NCBI GenBank assembly: GCA_037447655.1
Contig: JBBHKE010000159.1
Location: forward strand, 610,974-674,973
Direction: 5' to 3'
DNA from: Zygnema cylindricum
Lineage: Eukaryota; Streptophyta; Zygnematophyceae; Zygnematales; Zygnemataceae
DNA: 64,000 nucleotides
Part shown: positions 28,081-39,400 of the stretch, piece by piece
Layout: the number at the start of each line of letters is the position of its first letter
Position numbering within the stretch: the stretch's first letter is position 1
Program-made: the position numbers and the translations under genes
Notes under the pieces: model-generated
Seen by the model: only the letters and a program-made list of their open reading frames with translations
Told to the model about the DNA's origin: nothing
Databases searched by the model: none

Positions 28081-29267
28081 TGTGCTGATCCGCCGCAAGC
28101 CCACTAAATGCTACACTCTTTAATACTATCCCAAAGATGGAAAGGGAATGTTGGTCGTCAAATTCGACCCACAAGAACTCCGGACAGAAACGAAGGACGA
28201 CCACAACAGTGCGCAAATAACTCCCACGCAGAAATATAGAAACAATAAATATCGGCTTTTTCAGATTAAACAATATCACCCTTCCCGTGAAAATAGAAAT
28301 AAAGATATAAATCAATGAAAATGGTGAAGCAAGCTCACATACCCTAGAGTGCAAGGAAGACAAAAATTAGAAGAAGAAACCTCTCCAAATTGCCTTGAAG
28401 ACTGATATGATTCTCCTTCAACCCTCGGTTTCGCTGTACGGATCCAATTAGACTCTTCTAAGTTTCAAATAGCGAAAGTCCAAACCGCCCAAAGAGAGGA
28501 TAGTGCCAACCACCCACCCGAGCTACGATTTCCACAAAAGACAATCCAAAACAAAGATGGCAATAGAGTCCAGGACACAATGCAACAGTTCTCCAACAGA
28601 AAGATTGATTGAATTCTCTGGGGGTTTTCTCAGGAGACATTACTGAAAAAACAACCTGTATCGTTCGACCAAAAGTGCCTTAAACCAGCAAAGTTTGTCC
28701 TACTACAAGTGCCAAAGTCAAGCAATACCAGAAGCCAATCAGCGGCCAGAAATTGTTATCGTACAGACATAAGATAAAACAGGTTGTACTACACTTAGGG
28801 CAAAAAGCTAGGCGACTAGCTCCGGGTGGATTTGAAGCCAAATGTCCTCCTATGATACACTCATGAGCCACAAAGTCCTGAATTAACGTGAAACGCCTAA
28901 CTTTGATCCAAAGTAATAAATGCTTTGCCCGTCTGGTGGACCTGAACTAACATCCTACTGTCACCGAACAGCAAAATCTATAGGTCTATCCCAAAAGTTA
29001 CGTGGCGTTCCACAATGTACCCCCCACAAAGACAGGTGGAAACTGGTCGCATGTAGCAGAATGGAAATCTTTGAAGCGAAATAACTCCGTCTTCCGACCT
29101 CCGTTAGGGGCGAAATAAAGTGCGTTCCGCTCAGTTTGGTAAATAAAAGATTTTTTTTCCGGTAGGGTGCACTCACTCCTCCGTACTTTGAGGACCGTAC
29201 CGGTTCAAAAGGGTTCGGAAATCCTTGGTGATATAAATGTGTGCCGGAAACGCACACGAGCCTGACA
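28081..29267 (-). repeat. Right LTR of the outer retrotransposon (5' LTR in element sense)
   Basis: 1187 bases; starts TGTCAGGCTCGTGTG and ends GATCAGCACA in element sense. Homologous to 9063-10242. Carries about 30 extra bases near 28717-28755 absent from the other copy. Confidence 0.88.
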
Positions 29268-30065
29268 ATGATCCAAAATAGACGGATATAACAACCTCAC
29301 ATGTGGCATAGGCGATGGGCCATTGGACAAAGTGGAATAAGTCCACCGAAAACCATCAAAATCTTTGTTAAATAATATCCTATCAGATCTGCTTTATTGT
29401 CCATTGACATTCATAGTCTCCCGCGCTTTTCATTTTTTAAATTGTAATTTGTAACCAATTATTATGACTATTAAAAAATTACAAATATTTATTTCAACTA
29501 CTGCCATTTTTAAAATTCAATGCCTATAATCACACGCATATAAAAATAGAGAACACTATAAAAGAAAACAAGTTAGGTTTTTTTTTAATGTGCGACTATC
29601 AAGTAGTCGTCTGCTTTGTCTTCATTTTTTACAATTGGATGTCTTTTTAACAAGTTTAGCTTTAACCCCTTCGCTTTATTCGGAGATTGTTACCTCATCC
29701 TATGTCTTTTAGTTTTGCGAATATAGTTTATTTGTCAAAAAATGACATCAATACTATAATCAGCCTACTCCACCCTTTAAGACATTGAGGACCACACATA
29801 ATGTTGTAAACTATTAATGTGTTTGTCGAAAAAAAGCGAGCAAAACAATGACCATTTTACACTCTTGAAAAGAAGAGGCTTCGGTGGCAACAATATACCT
29901 GAAACAAATGTCGTCTTTTCCTGGATACTAAAGAATATGATGTAAAGATTGCACTGAAAAGATAAGTCGAGTCAAAATGCACAATACTTAAAATTAAAAA
30001 CTGTATTTAACTTATGATTAACAATTGCACATTGTCACCATGAACTATATATTTCCATTGTGAAA
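29268..30065. other. AT-rich intergenic, nothing recognised
   Basis: No ORF or repeat family identified between the LTR and the inverted-repeat element. Confidence 0.6.
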
Positions 30066-31984
30066 GAAACTTCAAGCAACAAAATAATAAGTTAAACCAG
30101 ATACAAACCCTAAACTACCAACCTTTAATAATTACACAACGTGAATCCTCACCAATGACGAAACAAAGAATGTAAAAAATAATCTAGAACTAAGGGTAAC
30201 CTGTTTTTCAAACTAAAAGTAAGAAAGAAACTTCAAGTTTTTTAATATAACAAAGCTACCACTACTAAAAAACTTCATAGAATTGATTATTTAAGTTGAA
30301 AAACAACATTTTCTACTCTAAGAGAAATTATGAACAACAAAATAAATGTTAAACTAAATAAACACCTTAATTTGCTTACCGACACGAGGTGGACATTTGA
30401 AACAGTCCCTTCCAACAAAAAATAAACGAGTATAATTAGTGGTCAAAAAGTGATAAAAACGGGAAGAAAGAAAAAAAAGCCAATAAAAAAAAAGCAAAAA
30501 ACGAAAAATGAAGAGTTTGACGATATTGGTGTAAGCTCTCAATCCACAAATGACAAATGGACCGAAAGCGAGGCATTGATGCTGATTTCTTCTAAAGTGG
30601 ATGAGATGTAAAAGGAAAAGATGAATGGGTTGCAAACCACGCATCGCTCCGCGGAATAAGTGAAGATTATTAAGTCTTCAATTGGAAAGAGTTAATGTGT
30701 TGAAAACTTATAAAGAATGTAGACAAAAGTAAGAGAATGTTCCAAAAGACTACAAAAAGGTAAAAGATTGGCTGACAAAAATCGCAAGTTGGAATAAAGA
30801 TTATTAGGTAATAACTAAGTATAATAGGACAGATAGAAAATTGCCCGGTAGTTTTGGGGGACGATTGTAACCACCAATAGATGAAACAATAGGTGGTAAT
30901 GAAAATATTACACCAACACATGTATGAGATACATTCATGCTTAACTTAGACTGGTCATACACGGTTGAAGAAAATAACGGTGCAATGACAAATAACTCTT
31001 TCTATGAGACACCAACTAATAGTCCTTTGCTCGAAAACAACTACAATAACAGTAGCAGGAAAAAACGAAAATTGAAAACAACGAGTTTTTAGAAAAATGT
31101 TTTCTCTTGTAAATATTTTTGTTAAAATCATAAAAGAATAAACGAATTGTTATCGCTAACATTTAATTGTTTACTAGTATTAGTTTGCCCACGATATCAA
31201 AAGTGGACGTAATATAAATAATCTTGACAACACAGAAAAAAAAAATAGAAAAACTTTGATTAGGCCTCAATAATCAGAAATCTAACATAAAATAAAGAAA
31301 AAAAGAAAAAAACCTAGTGAATAAAAAAAAAAAACAACAATGAGTTTTAAGTACTTTTAAAATTTTAGGTTTTATCGGAAAAAAAAACTGAAGCCTTCAT
31401 TCGCGCAAACATACACACGGCATTAATTAAACATTTTTTTTTCAGTCTTTATCCATACGTCGATCAATCTTTTCCAATTTATTATGAAAAATATTCTGAT
31501 CTGGTTGAGCGGTCAAAAGTGTTTCGTGCTTGCACCCATGTTTTCCCAACATTCATTTCATGGATTTCCATGGCTATTTTTCGAAAGTAATCGTGATCAA
31601 ATAGTCATACTGTGTTTGAATATATTTCATGTAGTTGTTGCTTTGTTTTTTTTACCTGTTTTTGACCCACCAAGTGTTGATTTTATATGCGATTATGGGC
31701 AATATCAGGTACTGCTGATTTTGTGTGACCGCCGTCACATCGTGGAACAGTACCATATATACTGATGGACGTCAGGATTTGGACGACGTGGAGTTATATC
31801 ATTATTACAATCATGCAGTTGTACATATTCAGGTTCAAACGAACAAGCATGCGAAGGCATCTTTTCATTGGACCACATTAGAGAGTGTTTTATTCAGGTA
31901 GACAGCATTGGAATACAAAAGGCACTCAGAAGAGACAAGAAGCATAACCTTCATCCATTAATGTCAGAGCAAGCAGTACAGACA

Positions 31985-32115
31985 TAGTTAAGTAGACAAA
32001 AATAGAGTTTGGCTTTATTAGAAAGTCATTTGTAATACTTTGTCCTGACATAGTCAAGTAGACAAGAATAGAGTTCGGCTTTATTAGAAAGTCATTTGTA
32101 ACACTTTGTCTTGAG
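31985..32115. repeat. Tandem duplication, about 66-base unit
   Basis: The block TAGT(T/C)AAGTAGACAA.AATAGAGTT followed by GGCTTTATTAGAAAGTCATT occurs twice in a row inside the central part of the inverted-repeat element. Confidence 0.85.
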
Positions 32116-33150
32116 AGGACCATTTATTAAAGCTACGGCTTTCCTACAATTCTACTTTGTCTATTTGTCTACTTTATCTGTTTGCTACAAATATCTTTCC
32201 GTACTCTTGCCTATCTTTTATGTCTAACTATTTCTTGTGACTCCCCAAGCCCCTCTGCATGTTTTGACCTGTGGCCGGTGTGGCCGGTCCAAGCTGTCTG
32301 TGGCTACGGAAAACTCTTCTTGCTACCTCAGATGACCGACCAGCGCAACACCAAGGTTAAACATAAATGCGTCTTGTATATTCGTTGGTATAATATTTTT
32401 TATTACCACCTATTTTTTCATCTATTGTTGCATAGAAACGTTCCGCAAAACTACCATCAATTTTTTTCTCTAACTTATTAAACATAGACATCACCCAATA
32501 ATTTTTATTCCCGTATGAGATTTTTACCTACCAATCCTCTACTTTTTAGTAGGTTTTTACAACGTTTTTTCACTTTTACCAACATTTTAAATGTGAAACA
32601 CACCGTTTTTTTTTAAATGAAAACTTATCATTTTTTTCTTTTTTTCTACGGGATGGTACGTTGCCATTTATCTTCTCTCACGAATCTCATACACTTTACA
32701 AAAAAATGCCTCTGTTTTGTCATATGTAGATGGAGAGTTTACACGAATATCGTCTCGTTTTCATTCTTTTTTTCCTTTTTTGGTCCTTTTTCATTTTCTC
32801 TTCCCCACTTTTCACCACCAATTAGATTCGTTTATTTCTTGGCTAAAGGCATATGATAGAGAGCTTACACCAATATTTTCTCCATTTTTCTTTTCAAATC
32901 ATATCTTTTTGTATTTCTATCTCGTTTTTTTTTTTCCCTTCTTCTCCACTCTTTGACCACCAATTGGACTCGTTTGTTTTTAGGCTAAAGCGGACTGTTT
33001 CGAATATCCACTTCCTTCCTTCATTCGAGCGACCACTTTGTTTTGAATGGCCACCTTTTGTCCTTGTAGTTTCTTCAAGAAGAACTCATCGACCTATAAA
33101 AAACACATATTTGTTGGAACACAATTATTAGCATAAAGTTGGCAGACACT

Positions 33151-34205
33151 GGTAGACTAGGTTTTGTCTTTAGTTTCGCATTCATTTTGATATTTTTAGT
33201 TTCTTTTAAAGTAAAAATTATTGTTTTTCACTACTAATTATCAATTCTACAAAACTTTTAGCTAGTTTTAACTTTGTCACATTAAAAAACCTAAATTTAT
33301 TATGCTTTTAGTTTGATAGATAGATTATCTTTACATTCTTTACTTCGTCTTAAGTGAGGATTTATAGTTTGTAATCAGAAAAGGTCGGTAGATAAATGTT
33401 TGTATTTAGTTTAACGTTTATTTCGATTGTATTAATTTAATATTTATTTTGCTGTTCAAAGTTTATGGAAATTACTGTTTTTCACAATGAATAATCAATT
33501 CTATGAAGTTTTAACTTTGTTACATTATTTTTTTTTGTTACTTTCAATTTAATAGACACATTACCTTTAGTTTTAAAATTTTTCCAACATTTTTTACTTC
33601 TTTATACGTGTGGATTTATAGTTTTCAATTAGTAAAAGTCGGTAGATTAGGGTTTGTATTTAGTTTCACATTCATTTTGTTGATCATAGTTTCTTGTAGA
33701 GTGGAAATTGGTATTTTCCACCATTAATAATCAATTCTATGAAATTTTTAGCTAGGTTATACCTTTGTTAAAATAAAAATTTTTAAATTCATTCCCATTT
33801 TTATTTGATAGACAGATTAACTTTAGTTTTAGATTTTTTTTTACATACTTCGTCATAAGTGAGGATTTAATGTTTGTAATTAGTGGAGGTTGGTAGATTA
33901 GGGTTTGTATTTAATTTAACATTACTTTTTCTGTTCATAATTACTTTTAAAGTGGAAAATGTTGTTTTTCACTTTTAATAATCAATTTTATGAAGTTTGT
34001 AACGGTTTTACCGTGTCATATTAAACAATCTGAAATTCACTACTATTTTTAGTTCGATAGACGGATTACCTTTTGTTTAAATTATTTTTTACATTTTTTA
34101 CTTCGTCATAGGTGAGGATTTAATGTTGTGTTATTAGTACAGGTTGGTAGATTAGGGTTTGTATTTAGTTTACCTTATTATTTGTTGTTTATAGTTTTTT
34201 TCCAT
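33151..34205. repeat. Tandem repeat, about 250-base unit, a little over four copies
   Basis: Unit starts (GGTAGATTAGGGTTTGTATT and variants) at 33151, 33387, 33641, 33892 and 34146, spacings 236, 254, 251 and 254. Each unit has the order TTCACATTCATTTTG, GTTTTTCAC, AATCAATTCTATGAA, TTTGATAGACAGATTA, TACTTCGTCATAAGTGAGGA. The same unit occurs once, inverted, at about 30085-30350. Confidence 0.85.
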
Positions 34206-34314
34206 TGAAACAACTTACAATTCAATAACTTAACCAAAACTTGGGTAAAAAAAGGGCGTCAAACATTGAAAATTACTGTGGTGGATGGTGAAGTAGGCGT
34301 AAAGAGATTATTAA

Positions 34315-34688
34315 TGTTGGGTATCGGGTAAATTCATATCGCGATAATTGCGATATTCGATATATTGAATATCGATCGAGCAGATTCCTCGATATATCGT
34401 ACCGGGACCAACATAAATCATCGCGATATATATCGCAAAAAAATGGGTTTCCGTACAGTCATAGTACGGAAAATCGTACGGAAATTTACCTTGGGGGGGG
34501 GGGGGGTTGAAAAAAAAAATGAAAATTTTCATTTTTTTTATGGTTCGATATATCGGCGATACGATATCGGCAATATATTGCCAATATATCGCGACGATTT
34601 TGTTTTCGTTATATCGAAGAAATATATCGAATATCGGTACCTGAAATTCGATATATATTGAATATCGGCAAAGGGTCCTCGATACCCA
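34315..34688. mobile_element. MITE-like element rich in CGATAT palindromes
   Basis: Ends TGTTGGGTATCG on the left and CGATACCCAACA on the right (12-bp perfect terminal inverted repeat). The interior is dominated by CGATATATCG-type self-complementary words, interrupted by a short GTACGG-rich segment and a G run at 34494-34506. No target duplication found. Confidence 0.6.
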
Positions 34689-34691
34689 ACA

Positions 34692-34896
34692 CTACACCGT
34701 GAATCGCTATTAGCGTACATGACGCTAATTGGGGTACCCCTTTTTTTGGGGCAAATTCTCAAATAGAATTTACAAATTAGAGTACATGATAAATTAGCAT
34801 CATGGTGTACCCGAAAAAACACAATTTACCGTAAAGTACGCTAATTGTTTCATTACGCTATATTTTTTATTACGCTAATAGCGATTCACGGTGTAG
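34692..34896. mobile_element. MITE with 26-bp terminal inverted repeats and TA flanks
   Basis: Left end CTACACCGTGAATCGCTATT then AGCGTA, right end its exact reverse complement. Taking CACCGTG...CACGGTG as the element, both sides have TA, the target preference of Tc1/mariner-type transposases. No coding capacity. Confidence 0.85.
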
Positions 34897-35266
34897 AGAT
34901 TATCCTTTAATGGTTCGGAGATTTTTTTTTTGTCGTGGCTATCGGTGGATTTAAATACACCCTATCTCTAAAAGGCACATGACCCACGCCACGTGTAAGG
35001 TTTTTATTTACCGTCCATCGCGAATCGTATCTAACTTTTCCAAAGGACCAATGGTACACGTCCACTTCATAGAATGAGCGATTGCGTCGTGGATTTGAAA
35101 AATAATAATATCGGACGGGCAAAGTTGTCACACGTAAGCTTGGAGAATCTCTGCATACTTTAGTAAGCATGTTTGATTAAATAAAATAATAATAGTACGG
35201 ATTAAAATAAAAGAGTACGGATTTTGGTAAACAACCTCACTTTTCGGCTGATGGTATATTACTGTA

Positions 35267-35805
35267 CACCGCCAATCGTTATTAGCGTTGTGTACACTAA
35301 TTCCGTCCCGCTTTTTTTTTTTTTATTCTCCATTAGTGTAGTTCATTCTATTTTTTTCTTTATTCTATTTAGAGTTATTTTCAGTAAGTTGTCTCTTAAA
35401 TAGAGCTGTGTACGGTCAGTGTCAGACCGTACATAAATGTACCTTTTTAAGTTAAAAATTACAATAAATTAGTTTTAGTAACCGCAGACGCATGAGAATG
35501 TGCGTTCTAAAAAGGAAAAAAAACCAGGTCGTAAAAAATCCCGTTCCCACATATTCGTCCGACAGCCGCGTTTCGACCGTGTGAATGTACAATTTGTGTA
35601 CGATTTGTCAAATTTTGTACGGAGACCTATATTAGTGTAAGCATGTTTGCGACCGACATTTTTTTTTTCAAAGATCCAAATTACCATAATCAAACAATTA
35701 GAATGTATGATTTTTTCCAAAATTTTCAAATTGTTAAATAGCGTACACCACTGTAATTATTATTATACGCTAATCAAACTCCCACGCTAATAACGATTGG
35801 CGGTG
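35267..35805. mobile_element. Related MITE-like element, 539 bp, TA-flanked
   Basis: CACCGCCAATCGTTATTAGC at the left and GCTAATAACGATTGGCGGTG at the right, flanked by TA on both sides. Same terminal pattern as 34692-34896 but a different, longer interior. A partial end of the same type (TAATAACGATTCCGGGTGTA) follows at about 35824-35843. Confidence 0.8.
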
Positions 35806-35849
35806 TAGTATATTGCAGTACCTTAATAACGATTCCGGGTGTACTGTAC

Positions 35850-36383
35850 TTTTAGTACTCAAATTTAAACTTTGATTTAAATTTCGTGCGGCAATAAACC
35901 CCTCATTCTTAATTCAATAATTTCATTAATTTGATAACAATGTAAAAAGTTAAAAACGTATTGATACTTTACACGAGTGTACGGATGTACTTTTGACCTG
36001 TCGAGTCTCTCAATGACCTAATCTTATTTCGGGAAGTGTCACGGCTTTATTTTATGAGTACTGTACGGACTGTACGGACTGTACGGAACATCCAAGATCT
36101 TGGAATTGAACCAGTATCTGCTAAAGCTTTTCCCAAACGAAGTTTCTGAGAAGCTGCGGTTCACAAGGAGAAAGTTACTCCGAAAGAGTTTAAGAAAACC
36201 TAAAAAACCTAAATGAATAGGACAAAAAGAGTGGATATGTGAATTGTGAAGGATTATATTTTAATTTCTTGAAAACTAGCAGTTTTTTTTTTTTTTTTTT
36301 TTCGAAGTAGATAAGTAGAAACAAGCGCCAGTAGACAAAAAAGTTTAAGGTTTCGAGTAAGGTTTTTTAGGGTTAAGGGTATT

Positions 36384-36423
<40 letters not shown>

Positions 36424-36426
36424 AGT
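35850..36426. other. Upstream region of the CS/ankyrin/TPR gene
   Basis: AT-rich; a GTACGGACT triple repeat at about 36062-36087; two poly(T) runs (36283-36302 and 36390-36419) just before the start codon. No TATA position can be argued with confidence. Confidence 0.5.
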
Positions 36427-39400
36427 ATGGCAGAAAAGATGTTTGAAGATTCGGAAGGAGAAGTGGAGGTCCGTTTGTCGCTTCCGGAAAATATTTTAGT
36501 TTCAGAGGCAATTCAAAACCTGATTGTGGAGTGTCATCCGACTTCTTTGAAGGTGAGAGGGAGGGGAGGGAGAGGAAGGGGAGGGAGAGGAAGGGGAGGG
36601 AGAGGAAGGGGAGGGAGAGGAAGGGGAGGGAGAGGGAGGGGAGGGAGAGGAAGGGGAGGGAGAGGGAGAGGGAGAGGGAGGGAGAGGGAGAGGGAGGGGA
36701 GGGAGAGGGAGAGGGAGGGGAGGGAGAGGGAGAGGGAGGGGAGGGAGAGGGAGAGGGGGAGGGGGGGGGAGGGGAGGGAGAGGGAGGGAAGGGGGAGGGA
36801 GAGGGAGGGGAGGGAGAGGGAGGGAGAGGGAGGGAGAGGGAGGGAGAGGGAGGGAGAGGGAGGGAGAGGGAGGGGAGGGAGAGGGAGGGGAGGGAGAGGG
36901 AAGGGAGGGAGAGGGAGGGGAGGGAGAGGGAGGGGAGGGAGAGGGAGGGGAGGGAGAGGGAGGGGAGGGAGAGGGAGGGGATGGAGAGGGAGGGGATGGA
37001 GAGGGAGGGGATGGAGGGGGAGGGGGAGGGGGAGGGGGAGGGGGAGGGGGAGGGGGAGGGGGAGGGGGAGGGGGAGGGGGAGGGGGAGGGGGAGGGGGAG
37101 GGGGAGGGGGAGGGGGAGGGGGAGGGGGAGGGGGAGGGGGAGGGGGAGGGGGAGGGGGAGGGGGAGGGGGAGGGGGGGGAGGGGGAGGGGGAGGGGGAGG
37201 GGGGGGGGGGGAGGGGGAGGGGGAGGGGGAGGGGGAGGGGGAGGGGGAGGGGGAGGGGGAGGGGGAGGGGGAGGGGGAGGGGGAGGGGGAGGGGGAGGGG
37301 GAGGGGGAGGGGGAGGGGGAGGGGGAGGGGGAGGGGGAGGGGGAGGGGGAGGGGGAGGGGGAGGGGGAGGGGGAGGGGGAGGGGGAGGGGGAGGGGGAAG
37401 GGGAGGGAGAGAAAGGGAAGTGGGGGGTGGAGAGGAGGAGAGTGAGCGGAAGGGGAAAGAGGTTTCCAGAAAATGTTTCCGTTTCAGTTTCCATTCAAAT
37501 TTTGATTGTAGAATGTCCTCCTACTTCGTTAAAGTAGAGGGAGGGGAGGAGAAGCGGAGGTGGAGGGGGGAAGAGGGGACAGGAGCGAGGGAAAGAGTGA
37601 GAGAGGGATAGAGTGAGAGAGGGATAGAGGCAAGAAGTTTTGGGGTTTACCTGTTTTATTAAATTGACATGTCTCTTTATTTACACCAAAATGACGTTTG
37701 TTTCTGCTCAAAAATTACAATTTTTATTTCAAATTTTCTGTTTTATGTGGATGTTCACATTTTGTTTTGTCCTACATGTTCCATGTGTCTTATTTTTATT
37801 TCTGTTTGCTGATCACTGTTTCATAAAGTAACTGAAAATATTAACTGGTATTGGAGTTGATAGAACCAGTACGGAGGATATAGAGGATATTTATTTATTT
37901 TTAGTATCGTTTTATCTGCAAGACTCTGACGAATTATTCTATGAGGTGAAAAAAATGGACTGAAATAGTGTTTTTTAAAAAATAATTGCAATCAACGGTG
38001 TATTTTTTGTTTTGAATGTTATCCCATTTTACTTTCTTTGTATTGCAGCCAATAGTTTTTTTTTTTGGAGAAATGCCAAATTCTGCTTCTTTACAAGTCT
38101 TAACTTTTTTATTTTATTTTCTTTTGATTGGTTGAAAGCAGAATACGCCTATATTTTGAATCTGTTTCTTAATCTATTTTTGTTAACTTAATTGGTTCGC
38201 ACAAATGATGTTATTCGGGTGCCAGGAATGGAAGTCATTCAAAGTCCTTTAGTATGTTTTATTTTTTTTCACGGATGTTAATGTCGATCATTTTAGCGGC
38301 AATCTCTTTTTTTTGTGTTTGGATAAGACTCGTCTGATTGGTCCATGAAAGCCTGATTGGATTAATGTTATGTGACTCTGTAAATTTTTTATAAAACTTG
38401 TAAAATTTATGAAATCCTGTCAGAAAATTTTCTCACAACTCGCGCAAAACTTGTTACCCGGTTGTATTTAGAAATTTATAAATTTCTTATCATTTCACAT
38501 TTTTTTGGGTAAAATGCCCCACATTGTGTGCTGACTTATGTTTTTGCAAATTTTACATAAAAAAAGTTGTCTATATAGACTCGAGGCAACAATGTCTTGA
38601 CTAATTTTTGCTGTTTAGCCTTCTAGACAAAGGTTGTATTTGGACTCGGATTGTTCGCATAATAAATAATCTATTCCCCGATTTTATATAGATTTTGAAT
38701 ATGACCCCAAATATAATATAGATTTTGAATTTGACCCCGAATATAATATAGATTTGGAGAATTTGAATGTTTTTGTTTGCAGGTGATGTGGAAAAGTGGA
38801 GGACTTCCACTTTTGGATGCGTCTCCTTTATACGAAAAAGTACGGTCAGCCGACATGGCATGGTATGTAGAGGACAGACAGGTGGTTATCACTTTGCAAA
38901 AATTAGTTAATCGGAAATGGCCTGCTTTGACTGACAAAGAAGCCCTGGAAAAGCGGTTTGGACCCTTTAATCTCCCACCGATAAAAAAGAAACCGGCCGC
39001 GAAAGATGGGGCAGGAGCCATGGAGGCGAGAAGTAAAGTTGATCGGTTTCTTAAAGCGGCTCAAAGTGGGGATTTAGAAGGTTTTAAAGAGGCAGCGAAA
39101 TCGTTAAGTGAAGGAAAAACCTTAAGTGGAGGAGAAGCGGTAGAGAAAGGAAAAGCGTTTGAAGATGGAAAAGAAGAGGAGAGGGAGATAGCAGAGTGTG
39201 TGTCAGAGGTAAAGGATGGACATGGGAGAGGAGCTCTCCATTTTGCCGCTCATAAAGGACGATTAAATATCGTCAAATATATACTTGATACGCTGAAATT
39301 GCCGGCGGACCCACGAGATGAAGAAGGAGAGACTCCGTTGATGTTAGCGGCGAGAGAAGGAAATTTAGAAATTTCTGAAAGTCTTTTGGAAAGTGGGGCG

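Larger units (their letters stand above)
9063..29267 (-). mobile_element. Decayed Ty3-type LTR retrotransposon with DNA methyltransferase and PHD-like finger; interrupted by a second element
   Basis: Two directly repeated LTRs (28081-29267 as 5' LTR, 9063-10242 as 3' LTR in minus-strand sense) flank a minus-strand coding region. Order in transcription sense: ORF of unknown role (27630-26827), gag with CCHC knuckle (about 26413-24871), nested element (24840-17096), remaining gag/linker (16750-16340), protease (about 15755), cytosine-5 DNA methyltransferase (15065-14080), reverse transcriptase (14041-12908), RNase H (12721-12371), integrase (11968-11414), PHD-like finger (10705-10612). RT before integrase is the Ty3 order. 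All parts carry stops or frameshifts. I do not see a clean target-site duplication at the outer edges (flanks near 9058-9062 and 29268-29272 differ). Without the nested copy it would be about 12.5 kb. Confidence 0.85.
30066..34205. mobile_element. Large inverted-repeat (foldback-type) element
   Basis: The arm at about 30066-30950 is the reverse complement of segments spread over about 32355-34205. Matches I can place: AGAGCTTACACCAATAT near 30520-30540 (minus) and 32860-32880 (plus); the TTTGACCAC..ATT..ACTCGTTT block near 30430-30450 and 32955-32980; the GGACTGTTTC..AT.TCCAC block near 30390-30410 and 32990-33010; the ATTACCACCTATT..TTCATCTATT block near 30870-30905 and 32400-32430. The outer ends share a GGTAG.TTAGGGTTTGTAT block at about 30095-30120 (minus) and 34146 (plus). 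The central about 1.4 kb (30950-32355) has no recognised transposase, so this may be a non-autonomous foldback or Mutator-like element with long terminal inverted repeats. Confidence 0.7.

Noticed and set aside
31484-31765. 93-residue ORF in the centre of the inverted-repeat element as a transposase
   Set aside because: Hydrophobic and AT-driven, no DDE or zinc-finger signature.
36427-37611. Long Gly/Arg-rich ORFs (plus) and Pro/Ser-rich ORF (minus) of 300-394 residues
   Set aside because: They are translations of the GGGGGA/GGGAGA repeat. Only the first 126 bases are a real exon, ending at a GT donor and continuing at 38783 in a CS domain.
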